From NCBI GenBank assembly GCA_016789145.1, contig JAEUQI010000006.1:1-61251 (forward strand): DNA of 61,251 bases, given 5' to 3'. Numbering within the stretch: position 1 is the stretch's first letter; each line of letters opens with the position of its first letter. The DNA is from Blastocatellia bacterium. Lineage in GTDB: Bacteria; Acidobacteriota; Blastocatellia; Pyrinomonadales; Pyrinomonadaceae. A model generated the notes under the pieces. That model was not told the origin of the DNA and made no database searches. It worked only from the letters and a program-made list of their open reading frames with translations. Below, piece after piece: positions 54,640 to 61,251 of this stretch. The position numbers were made by a program, and so were the translations under genes.

Positions 54640-55587
54640 ATGCTAAATAGTACGCATACCTCGCCGAAGTGGGCAATGGCGTTCGAGTTGAACATTCTTC
54701 GAAGGCTCGAGTTCGATTCGGTCGCGATACCATTCTCGCCCGAATCCGCGATCGCCGCGTACCTGCGTCGAATGAACGTCCGCGTCGCTGCAAACGACAT
54801 TTTCCGCTCAAACGAAGCTCGCTGCACGGCGAAAGTCGGTAATTTCGACCATTCGCTCAGCAATGATGACATCGACGTGATACTCGATGACGTTTATGTG
54901 CCGGGCTATCGATTGCAGAATGCGGCTCTTTCGAACTGGTTCTCGGAAACCGATGCGTGGTGGTTCGATAATATCCGCCGGAACATTGACAAGCTCAATT
55001 CACCCGGAGCCCAGGCGATAGCGGCGATGTTGGCGATCGAAGTCGGGAACTATGTCTTATCGTTCAACGAAGAGACTAGGCAGTTGAGGCAGCCGTTGTC
55101 CGTTGTTTACAGGCGATTCTGGTCAATGGAGCCGGACAAGCGGATCGGCTTTGCCGACTCTCAGATCACAAACACGACCGCCGAAGAGATGGTCTCGAAC
55201 GTTAAGACGATCGAACGCTACAGCGACCTGTTGTTCCTACGTTTGCCCGAACCGCATGTCAATTCAATGCGTGACTTCGCAGGTCGCGGAACGTGGGCCG
55301 AAGAATGGATCCGAGGCGAAGATACATTCTGGGACGGCCTTGAGAGCTCGATGAGCGGCCGCTTTGGCGGCCCGACTGCCACTCGCTCGCAATACCTAAG
55401 CATGCTCGATCAGTTGTTGGGCAGAGCGTCAAACATGAAGAAATGGGCGATCAGCATGATGGAATACGGTTCGCTTACCTCACAAGACATCGTAGATGTT
55501 GTGATGGAACACCGTCGTGTCGATTCGGTGTTCACCAAGGATCTGTCGGAATTGACCGGAACCAAAGCCATAATGATAACGGCTTAG
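54640..55587 (+). CDS. Unknown protein resembling a D12-type adenine methyltransferase without its motifs
   Basis: A 315-residue soluble protein. The N-terminal VAIPFSPESAIAAYLRRMNVRVAANDIF has the layout of the SAM-binding start of Dam-type (D12) DNA adenine methyltransferases (PFSGSG...V.A/SND), but the glycines are lost. The expected DPPY is replaced by FLRLPEP. A Trp-rich segment (YRLQNAALSNWFSETDAWWFDNIRRNID) and the C-terminal RRVDSVFTKDLSELTGTKAIMITA are conserved-looking. The ATG at 54640 with AGGAGG upstream is 1 nt after the HD-GYP gene. It converges on the MFS gene with a 4-nt overlap. The methyltransferase link is a fold-level guess. Confidence 0.7.
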   Translation: MLNSTHTSPKWAMAFELNILRRLEFDSVAIPFSPESAIAAYLRRMNVRVAANDIFRSNEARCTAKVGNFDHSLSNDDIDVILDDVYVPGYRLQNAALSNWFSETDAWWFDNIRRNIDKLNSPGAQAIAAMLAIEVGNYVLSFNEETRQLRQPLSVVYRRFWSMEPDKRIGFADSQITNTTAEEMVSNVKTIERYSDLLFLRLPEPHVNSMRDFAGRGTWAEEWIRGEDTFWDGLESSMSGRFGGPTATRSQYLSMLDQLLGRASNMKKWAISMMEYGSLTSQDIVDVVMEHRRVDSVFTKDLSELTGTKAIMITA

Positions 55588-56852
55588 AGTCCGTCGCGAC
55601 GCCCCTTTTGCCTCATAAACCAAACCACACCGGCCATCGCCGATAGAATTCCTGACAGGATCGTCAGCGTTTGAGGCGTCATGACGAACATCAACCCACT
55701 CGCGGCGTAGCTGACAAACCCGAACACTGTAAGCTCTGCTCCTCGATCCAACGTCGAGATCCTTCCGCGTATCTTATCGGGCAAACTGCGCTGGAACATT
55801 GTTTCATGAACTGCATACTCAACGCCGACGATCGCCCTTGACACAAGCACGAATACCGCAAACAGCCACAGCGACGGCATGAAAGCACCGATGGCGAAAA
55901 CGACGCCGTGGATGATCAACGCCCAGCCTACGAACCACACTTGACGTTCTTTCCGATCTAGCCAGCCCGACACGCGATGTGCGAGCAGCATGCCGATGGT
56001 CAAGCCCAAACCAGCAGATCCCCAAAGCAATCCGACCGCTGCATCGGGGTTCCACGCCTCAGTCTCTGCGAAATATACGCCGCCCAAGCGTTCGAAGATG
56101 ACATTGATCGCTCCGCCACCAACTGCCCAGATCATGTTGATCAGCAGAATTGTTAGCGCGAAATGATTCTTGACCGAATATATGACGCCTTCTTTGAGTT
56201 CGGTCAAAAACGACTCCCTCGAATCTTTATTCGCCATTCGTTCGGCGGTCTCATCGTCGCGAGTTGCTTCCTCAGGAATTAGCCAAACGGTATACGCAGA
56301 GATCAGGAACGACGCAGCGTTGATGATGAATGCGACTTCGTACCCAAAGATCGCGGCCGCCCAACCGCCAAGAGCGGAGCCGATCGCCATCAGAACAAAG
56401 CGTGACGAGAACATCAACGCTGTGCCCGCTAGCAAGCCTTCTTTTCCGGTTAGATTCGGTGCCGTTGCGTTCTTTGCTCCGTCAAAGAATGCTCCGGAAA
56501 CGTGTAAGAGCACGGTTGCTAGATAAGCTATCCACAGATCATCTGCATCATTAACGAACAGGAATGACAACGCGATCGCGACGCGGATCAGGTCGGTCGC
56601 GAGCATTACTGTTCGTCTCGAAAACCGATCTACGAACGTTCCGGCGATAGGTGAAACTAAGGCAAACGGCAGCAGTCTCGCCAAGAAAAACATCCCGGCT
56701 GCCATCGGCGATGCGTCGGAAACAAGGCGAACAAGGCCCAGACCGGCAATAAAGTTGAACCAGTTACCGAGTTCTGATATGAACTGTCCGGTGAGCAGAT
56801 TGCGGAAATTTCGGTTTCCGCGGATCAGTTCACCGTACGTCAGCGATTGCAT
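55584..56852 (-). CDS. MFS transporter (MFS_3, EntS-like)
   Basis: A 422-residue twelve-helix major facilitator. The sequence starts LTYGELIRGNRNFRNLLTGQFISELGNWFNFIAGL and has the motif A-like PIAGTFVDRFSRRTVML between helices 2 and 3, and DRGAELTVFGF between later helices, as in the enterobactin-exporter-like MFS_3 group. It is probably a proton-driven exporter; the substrate is unknown. A charged loop of about 20 residues in the middle (IPEEATRDDETAERMANKDSRES) separates the two six-helix halves. It is monocistronic and lies after the nrdJ terminator on the same strand. Confidence 0.92.
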   Translation of the reverse strand: MQSLTYGELIRGNRNFRNLLTGQFISELGNWFNFIAGLGLVRLVSDASPMAAGMFFLARLLPFALVSPIAGTFVDRFSRRTVMLATDLIRVAIALSFLFVNDADDLWIAYLATVLLHVSGAFFDGAKNATAPNLTGKEGLLAGTALMFSSRFVLMAIGSALGGWAAAIFGYEVAFIINAASFLISAYTVWLIPEEATRDDETAERMANKDSRESFLTELKEGVIYSVKNHFALTILLINMIWAVGGGAINVIFERLGGVYFAETEAWNPDAAVGLLWGSAGLGLTIGMLLAHRVSGWLDRKERQVWFVGWALIIHGVVFAIGAFMPSLWLFAVFVLVSRAIVGVEYAVHETMFQRSLPDKIRGRISTLDRGAELTVFGFVSYAASGLMFVMTPQTLTILSGILSAMAGVVWFMRQKGRRDGL

Positions 56853-56866
56853 AAATATAAGAAATC

Positions 56867-56905
56867 AAAAAAGTTGCCCGCTTCGTTTTCCTCGGAGCGG
56901 GCAAC
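56867..56905 (-). terminator. Rho-independent terminator of nrdJ
   Basis: GTTGCCCGCT (56873-56882) and AGCGGGCAAC (56896-56905) form a perfect 10-bp stem. On the minus strand it is followed by TTTTTTG. It lies 24 nt beyond the nrdJ stop. Confidence 0.94.
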
Positions 56906-56928
56906 ACTAAACAAAATGTCAACAGACA

Positions 56929-59433
56929 TCATTTACATTTAGAATAACCACAATCTCGGCATGAGTCACAGCCAGAAGCATGTTCAAGCTGGCCGCTGCA
57001 CTCCGGGCAAACGCCGATCATCGATGACATACCGACGGATTCAGACGTTAGCGATTTGTTCAATTGCCGCTCACTCTCAGGCAGACCTTGCAAACGGCGA
57101 CTGACAAGCATTAAGCATTCGGCGACGGCTTGTTCGGGCGATGTGAGCAGGCGTTCGTTGAACCAAACTGCGTGTGTCGAGGTTACTTTATTCAACGAAT
57201 GAGCGACCTCTTTAGCATCGAAACCGCCACGCAACATCTTCGATGCGAGCAAGCCAACGCCGGGGCTTATCGGTCCGGCACAGAAGATCTCGCGAATGCT
57301 GACGCCATCGTGATTGACCGTCACGTAAAGATTCTGCCCCTCGAACGGAATACGCCATGTCGAACCTTGCAACTCGCGAGGACGCTCTACGCGAGAAAGA
57401 GAAGAGGCGATCGGGAGAATAGGTGAAGAGGTGTCATACGTCTCCTCTTCGCCTGCTCCCCTTTTCTCTTCTTCTTTCTTCATCGTGTTCAATACCTGCC
57501 CCTCGCGGCTGCCATCGCGGTAATAACTTACGGCTTTGCAGCCGAGCTTTCGGGCGAGATGGTAAAGTTCATCGACAGATTCGACGGTGTCATCTTTTGC
57601 GCCGTTGCAGGTCTTTGAGATCGCGTTATCGACGTGCTTTTGAGCCGCTGCCAGCACCTTTACATGTTCGAACGACTTGATCTCCATTGCCGAAATGAAA
57701 TGCGACGGTAATTCGCTTTCGTGTTCAACAACGTACTCGGCAGCGGCTTTGATCGAATCTTCGTCGGTTTGATCGACCGAAACGCCAAGTGCTTCCGCCG
57801 CCGCCGTATGGACATAGGTCCGAGTACCAAGCGTGTCTTGGCGAACGTAAGCCCAAGAGAAATTGGGTTCAATGCCTGACGAAGTCTCTGCGACAAGCGA
57901 GATGGTTCCGGTCGGTGCGATCGTTGTAACCTCATAATTTCGCGGCGTCAACGGAATGTCTCGCGGAATGCCGAGGTCTTCGTAGATGAATTTCGCATAA
58001 GCGTCGCGGTTGGCTTCGAACTCAGGGAAAGAGCCCTTCTCGCGGCCGATCCGAAGGCTTGCTAACCACGATTCACGACGGACAAAACCCATTACTCGCT
58101 CCATTAACTGGATCGATTCTTCGCTGCCGTAGGTCACACCAAGCCGTAGGCAAAGATCTGCATAGCCCATAATTCCAAGGCCGACAGGCCGCGTGCGTTT
58201 CACAACATCGTCGATCTCAGGCAATGGGAAATAACCCGCGTCAACGACATTGTCAAGGAATCTAGTACAGAGCTGTGTAGTATGTGATAGACGTTCCCAA
58301 TCAACGGTGCCTTCCCCGTCCGCTGTTTTTGTATAGAATTTTGCCACATCGATCGAGCCGAGATTGCACGAATTGTTGAAATGCAACTGCTGCTCGCCGC
58401 ACGGGTTGCACGCATAGATAGGGCCCATCGACGCCATCATATGATTGTGTCGGTTTACTTCGTCGATGAAGATGATGCCAGGCTCGGCGTACTTATGTGC
58501 GGATGCGATTATGCGGTTCCAAATGTCTGGAGCGAAGACCATTCCAGGCATCGGCGGTTCTTCGATAATGCAATCGGTAATATCTGCCGTCTCGAACGCC
58601 AATTTGTCGGCAAAGTTCGCCGTCGAGCCATCGGGACGGCGATAAACGACATAGTCTGCGCCTGTCGCTGCGTCAAATATAGGCTGCGTCCACGGTTCGC
58701 CCTTAAATTCGGTCTGGAACCAAGTTCCGCTATCGACGGCGTCCATGAATAGGTCAGTAACTGTGACCGAGATATTGAAATTTGTCAGGCTCGTCTGATC
58801 ATTCTTTGCGTGAATGAACCGCAGAATATCAGGATGAGCAACCGCCAAGATGCCCATGTTAGCACCGCGACGAACGCCGCCTTGTTTGACGACCTCTGTC
58901 GTTTGGTTAACGATGTTCATGAACGAAACCGGCCCCGAAGCAACGCCGCGTGTCGAATTGACCATCGATCCCGCTGGCCGCAAAAACTCATACGTCATTC
59001 CTGTGCCGCCGCCGGTCTGATGAATGATCGCGACGTTCTGAGCGTGTTCCATGATGCCCTCGATCGAATCGGGTACATTGAGGACAAAACACGCCGCAAG
59101 CTGGCCTTTAGGTTTGCCTGCATTGACCAAGCAAGGTGTGTTTGGCACGAACTCGCGAGCCAGCATCACCGAGGTCATATCGTTATAAAACTCATTCTGC
59201 TTAATCGGATCGGTCTCGGCTCGCGAGACGTGGCCGACGACGCGTCGAACGATATCAGTCCAAGTTTCAAGCGGTTCACCGTGCTCGTCTTTGAGTGCGT
59301 AACGCTTCGCGATAACCTTTTGCGCGTTCAACCCAAGCGGTGCATATTCGCGCTGTGGCGCAACGCCGAAATTTCCGGCGGACGTTTCATTAGAGACAGA
59401 TCGGTCGTAGTTCGAGTCAAAAGCGGCACTCAT
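56929..59433 (-). CDS. nrdJ: Adenosylcobalamin-dependent ribonucleotide reductase (class II)
   Basis: Makes deoxyribonucleotides using a B12-generated thiyl radical. The 834-residue protein shows [50 protein letters not shown] (active-site Asn-Cys-Glu region), [21 protein letters not shown] and the C-terminal zinc-binding tail CPECSGQ...[13 protein letters not shown]. Residues about 653-680 ([20 protein letters not shown] and following) are a low-complexity insertion encoded by a palindromic sequence at 57399-57475, before the conserved [10 protein letters not shown]. No cobalamin riboswitch was seen upstream. A plausible promoter lies at 59569-59597, with an NrdR-like box beyond it. Confidence 0.95.
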   Translation of the reverse strand: MSAAFDSNYDRSVSNETSAGNFGVAPQREYAPLGLNAQKVIAKRYALKDEHGEPLETWTDIVRRVVGHVSRAETDPIKQNEFYNDMTSVMLAREFVPNTPCLVNAGKPKGQLAACFVLNVPDSIEGIMEHAQNVAIIHQTGGGTGMTYEFLRPAGSMVNSTRGVASGPVSFMNIVNQTTEVVKQGGVRRGANMGILAVAHPDILRFIHAKNDQTSLTNFNISVTVTDLFMDAVDSGTWFQTEFKGEPWTQPIFDAATGADYVVYRRPDGSTANFADKLAFETADITDCIIEEPPMPGMVFAPDIWNRIIASAHKYAEPGIIFIDEVNRHNHMMASMGPIYACNPCGEQQLHFNNSCNLGSIDVAKFYTKTADGEGTVDWERLSHTTQLCTRFLDNVVDAGYFPLPEIDDVVKRTRPVGLGIMGYADLCLRLGVTYGSEESIQLMERVMGFVRRESWLASLRIGREKGSFPEFEANRDAYAKFIYEDLGIPRDIPLTPRNYEVTTIAPTGTISLVAETSSGIEPNFSWAYVRQDTLGTRTYVHTAAAEALGVSVDQTDEDSIKAAAEYVVEHESELPSHFISAMEIKSFEHVKVLAAAQKHVDNAISKTCNGAKDDTVESVDELYHLARKLGCKAVSYYRDGSREGQVLNTMKKEEEKRGAGEEETYDTSSPILPIASSLSRVERPRELQGSTWRIPFEGQNLYVTVNHDGVSIREIFCAGPISPGVGLLASKMLRGGFDAKEVAHSLNKVTSTHAVWFNERLLTSPEQAVAECLMLVSRRLQGLPESERQLNKSLTSESVGMSSMIGVCPECSGQLEHASGCDSCRDCGYSKCK
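57399..57475. repeat. Palindromic insertion inside nrdJ
   Basis: The arms 57399-57431 and 57444-57475 are imperfect inverted repeats. The core AGGTGAAGAGG (57421-57431) pairs with CCTCTTCGCCT (57444-57454), and purine-rich outer parts correspond. It is in frame with nrdJ and encodes a low-complexity Glu/Lys/Ser segment absent from the conserved domain pattern. Confidence 0.65.
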
Positions 59434-59568
59434 ATTAGCAGTTTCTCCTTGGGCAAAAGGCGTAACTAAATTTTAACATTCGGCTCCCAAAAGGGGAATT
59501 CAAACTGTTGGCAGATGATGAATTAGTTTCGTTTTGGCAGTTTTCCACAGCCATGGTCAAGCAAGGGC

Positions 59569-59597
59569 AGTCTAGCCAAACCATCGTACAAAGTCAA
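59569..59597 (-). promoter_or_regulatory. Putative sigma-70 promoter of nrdJ
   Basis: On the minus strand TTGACT (59592-59597) and TAGACT (59569-59574) are separated by 17 bp, about 135 bp upstream of the nrdJ ATG. The spacing is ideal and both hexamers are close to consensus. Confidence 0.5.
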
Positions 59598-59607
59598 CAA
59601 TTTTTTT

Positions 59608-59623
59608 CCGCAATATGTTGTGT
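59608..59623. promoter_or_regulatory. NrdR-like box upstream of nrdJ
   Basis: On the minus strand ACACAACATATTGCGG resembles the NrdR box ACACwATATaTwGTGT, 10 bp upstream of the putative -35. NrdR boxes normally come in pairs about 30 bp apart, and a second box at that distance is not evident, so this is tentative. Confidence 0.35.
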
Positions 59624-59721
59624 TAACCCCAATTGATGCAACAACTGAGAGTGTAAGTTAAAGTGATAGTTCAACTTGCGTGATTTGACACATCGGCAAT
59701 AAAGTTCCGACACTATATTCA

Positions 59722-60618
59722 ATGGACAGACTCGCAAAGGCTATTGCCGCTGATGGCACCGTTCGTGTGATTTCGGCTATCACAACCGATACTGTAACCG
59801 AGGCATTTCGCCGTCATGAGACATCACCAACCGCGACGGCGGCACTCGGTCGCACGATGACCGGTGCGGCACTGCTCGGAGCAAGCTTCAAGGACGCCGA
59901 TCGGCTGACGATCAAGGTCGAGGGCGACGGACCGCTTGGCTCGATCATCGCCGAATCTAATTCTAGCGGCGGCATTCGCGGCTATGTTCACAATCCGCTC
60001 TTAGATGTACCACCAAACGAGGCAGGTAAATTCGACGTTCGCGCTATCGTCGGCAACGGCATGTTTCACGTCATTAGAGAATCGGGCTACGAACTTGGTC
60101 TCAATACCGAACCGTATGTCGGCTCCGTGCCGATAGTTTCCGGCGAGATCGGCGAAGATCTAGCTTTCTATCTCGCGAATTCGGAGCAGATTCCGTCGGC
60201 CGTAATGGTCGGTGTGCTGCTTCAGAATCAGGAACCATTCGTAGCGGCCGCCGGTGGCGTGTTGGTTCAGATGATGCCGGGAGCTAACGAGCACATCATC
60301 ACGATGATCGAAGATACGATCAAACACGCACCGCACGTTACCAAACTTATCGCGGACGGAGCCACCACGTCCGACCTTATCGCCTCTGCTCTCGGCATAA
60401 TTGAATTCGAGGTTCTCGAAGAATCGGACATCACATTCAAATGCAATTGTTCGTTGGAACGCGCCCGTGCGATGATCGCTTCGTTTGGCATCGATGAAGT
60501 TGCGTCGATGCTGGCCGAAGACAAGCAGACGGCGATGACGTGCGGATTTTGTAACGAGACCTATACTTTGGACGAAGGCGAGCTCATCGCAATATTGGGA
60601 GAACTTCAGCAAAGCTAG
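59722..60618 (+). CDS. hslO: Redox-regulated chaperone Hsp33
   Basis: A holdase chaperone activated by oxidation. The 298 residues begin MDRLAKAIAADGTVRVISAITTDTV and include GRTMTGAALLGASFKD, EGDGPLGSI, GYVHNP and SGEIGEDLAFYLANSEQIPSAVMVGVLL. The redox zinc switch at the C-terminus is intact as CxC (FKCNCS) and CxxC (TCGFCNE). No clear ribosome-binding site precedes the ATG. It is divergent from nrdJ, and the polyprenyl synthase gene starts 37 nt after its stop. Confidence 0.96.
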   Translation: MDRLAKAIAADGTVRVISAITTDTVTEAFRRHETSPTATAALGRTMTGAALLGASFKDADRLTIKVEGDGPLGSIIAESNSSGGIRGYVHNPLLDVPPNEAGKFDVRAIVGNGMFHVIRESGYELGLNTEPYVGSVPIVSGEIGEDLAFYLANSEQIPSAVMVGVLLQNQEPFVAAAGGVLVQMMPGANEHIITMIEDTIKHAPHVTKLIADGATTSDLIASALGIIEFEVLEESDITFKCNCSLERARAMIASFGIDEVASMLAEDKQTAMTCGFCNETYTLDEGELIAILGELQQS

Positions 60619-60655
60619 ATTGTGACAACGACCGATATCACTCATAATTTCTCCA

Positions 60656-61251
60656 ATGTCTGAACTCAACGCCTTTTTGATCGAGGCTGCCAACGATGTC
60701 GAAAGCGAACTCGAGCGACTGCTGCCCGCGTCTGATGTCGAGCCTGTTCGACTGCATTCGGCGATGCGTTGGAGCATGTTCGCGGGCGGCAAACGATTTC
60801 GTCCGGCGCTTGTTTTTGCGAGCGGACAGGTATTCAGTGCTGAGAGATCGAAGCTTGTCAGCACTGCGGCTGCGATCGAGATGATCCATACGTTTTCGCT
60901 CATCCACGACGATCTGCCGGCGATGGATGACGATGATCTGCGTCGCGGTAAGCCGACTTGCCACAAGCAGTTTGACGAGGCGACGGCGATACTTGCGGGC
61001 GACGCTCTGCAGGCGATGGCGTTCGGTGCGATCGCCGATGAAGAGAGCCTGCCGCCGGAGATCCGCGTTCGCTTGCTGAAAGGCCTCGCCGCCGCTTCGA
61101 GCACGCCAAAGGGCATGGTCGCCGGACAACAGCTCGATCTCGAAGCTGAAAATGCGGATGACGCGACCGTAGATATCGAGAATATTCATCGTCTGAAAAC
61201 CGGTGCCTTGATCGAATATGCGGCCATTGCCGGAGCCGTTATCGGCGGAGC
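60656..61251 (+). CDS. Polyprenyl diphosphate synthase (farnesyl/geranylgeranyl type), partial
   Basis: The gene runs off the right edge of the window; 198 codons are visible from an ATG at 60656. It condenses isopentenyl diphosphate with allylic diphosphates. It shows GGKRFRPAL, the first aspartate-rich motif in HDDLPAMDDDDLRRGKPTCHK, and DEATAILAGDALQ. The two-residue spacing inside the first Asp-rich motif (DDLPAMD) is the bacterial type II/FPP form, so IspA-like chain length (C15 or C20) is likely. A later RLKTGALIEYA is the conserved KTG region. It is on the same strand as and close to hslO. Confidence 0.92.
   Translation, partial: MSELNAFLIEAANDVESELERLLPASDVEPVRLHSAMRWSMFAGGKRFRPALVFASGQVFSAERSKLVSTAAAIEMIHTFSLIHDDLPAMDDDDLRRGKPTCHKQFDEATAILAGDALQAMAFGAIADEESLPPEIRVRLLKGLAAASSTPKGMVAGQQLDLEAENADDATVDIENIHRLKTGALIEYAAIAGAVIGG

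Noticed and set aside
59434..59721. Possible cobalamin riboswitch upstream of nrdJ
   Set aside because: No B12-box-like GCCACTG sequence or matching helices were seen in the 288-bp region.

Overview
This 61 kb window is a stretch of bacterial chromosome, about half G+C by eye and densely coded on both strands. It looks like an Acidobacteriota genome, most likely Blastocatellia (Pyrinomonadaceae-like). That placement is an inference from gene style, not from a marker search. The clues are a winged-helix/TolB-propeller transmembrane regulator, an ECF sigma factor directly followed by a Ser/Thr kinase with a TolB-type sensor, a giant CSLREA beta-helix surface protein, an S46 dipeptidyl-peptidase, a DUF4388-DnaJ-TPR protein, tandem TonB-like proteins and a B12-dependent ribonucleotide reductase.

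Layout. 1-5.6 kb: the tail of a secreted repeat protein, a perfect 42-bp palindrome, an aminotransferase/S46 peptidase pair, a secreted unknown and 3-methyladenine DNA glycosylase. 5.6-18.2 kb: a plus-strand operon with a DsbA-like thioredoxin protein, glutaminyl cyclase, guanine deaminase and xanthine dehydrogenase xdhA/xdhB. A small nucleotidyltransferase module sits between xdhA and xdhB. A 4.3 kb AT-richer two-gene island of unknown function lies on the opposite strand between xdhB and xdhC. 18.2-30.5 kb: VanW, two TonB-like paralogues with clean terminators, a PDZ-radical SAM (DUF512) protein, alanine dehydrogenase, glutathione peroxidase, the winged-helix/TolB regulator, a secreted propeller and RecQ. 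31-37.7 kb: aldehyde dehydrogenase, an HtrA protease, a zinc alcohol dehydrogenase, a zinc-ribbon membrane protein and a three-gene lipoprotein operon. 37.8-45.8 kb: the CSLREA giant, the sigma/kinase pair and a phospholipase A2-like small secreted protein. 45.8-47.2 kb: a RAYT (REP-associated tyrosine transposase) between 82-bp inverted repeats, and a structured non-coding element. 47.2-61.25 kb: an operon of GNAT, Rieske oxygenase, ligA and glyA; a DUF4388-DnaJ, degenerate HD-GYP and Dam-like cassette; an MFS exporter; nrdJ; hslO; and the start of a polyprenyl synthase.

The most unusual signals are three. First, palindromic REP-like sequences have been absorbed in-frame into real proteins (xdhA, the DUF512 radical SAM gene and nrdJ) and into translation-initiation regions (vanW, DUF512), in a genome that carries a RAYT; the pattern recalls the Rickettsia palindromic elements. 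Second, two long intergenic regions, downstream of the aldehyde dehydrogenase and of glyA, share a set of motifs: a TGTAAGA/TCTTACA palindrome, CGTTYCA-N8-TGRAACG hairpins and GGACA repeats next to the gene terminator. This looks like an undescribed dispersed structured element or RNA. Third, the purine-oxidation operon is split by two insertions, and its xdhC carries a frame-shifting heptanucleotide repeat. No CRISPR array, rRNA or tRNA was seen.
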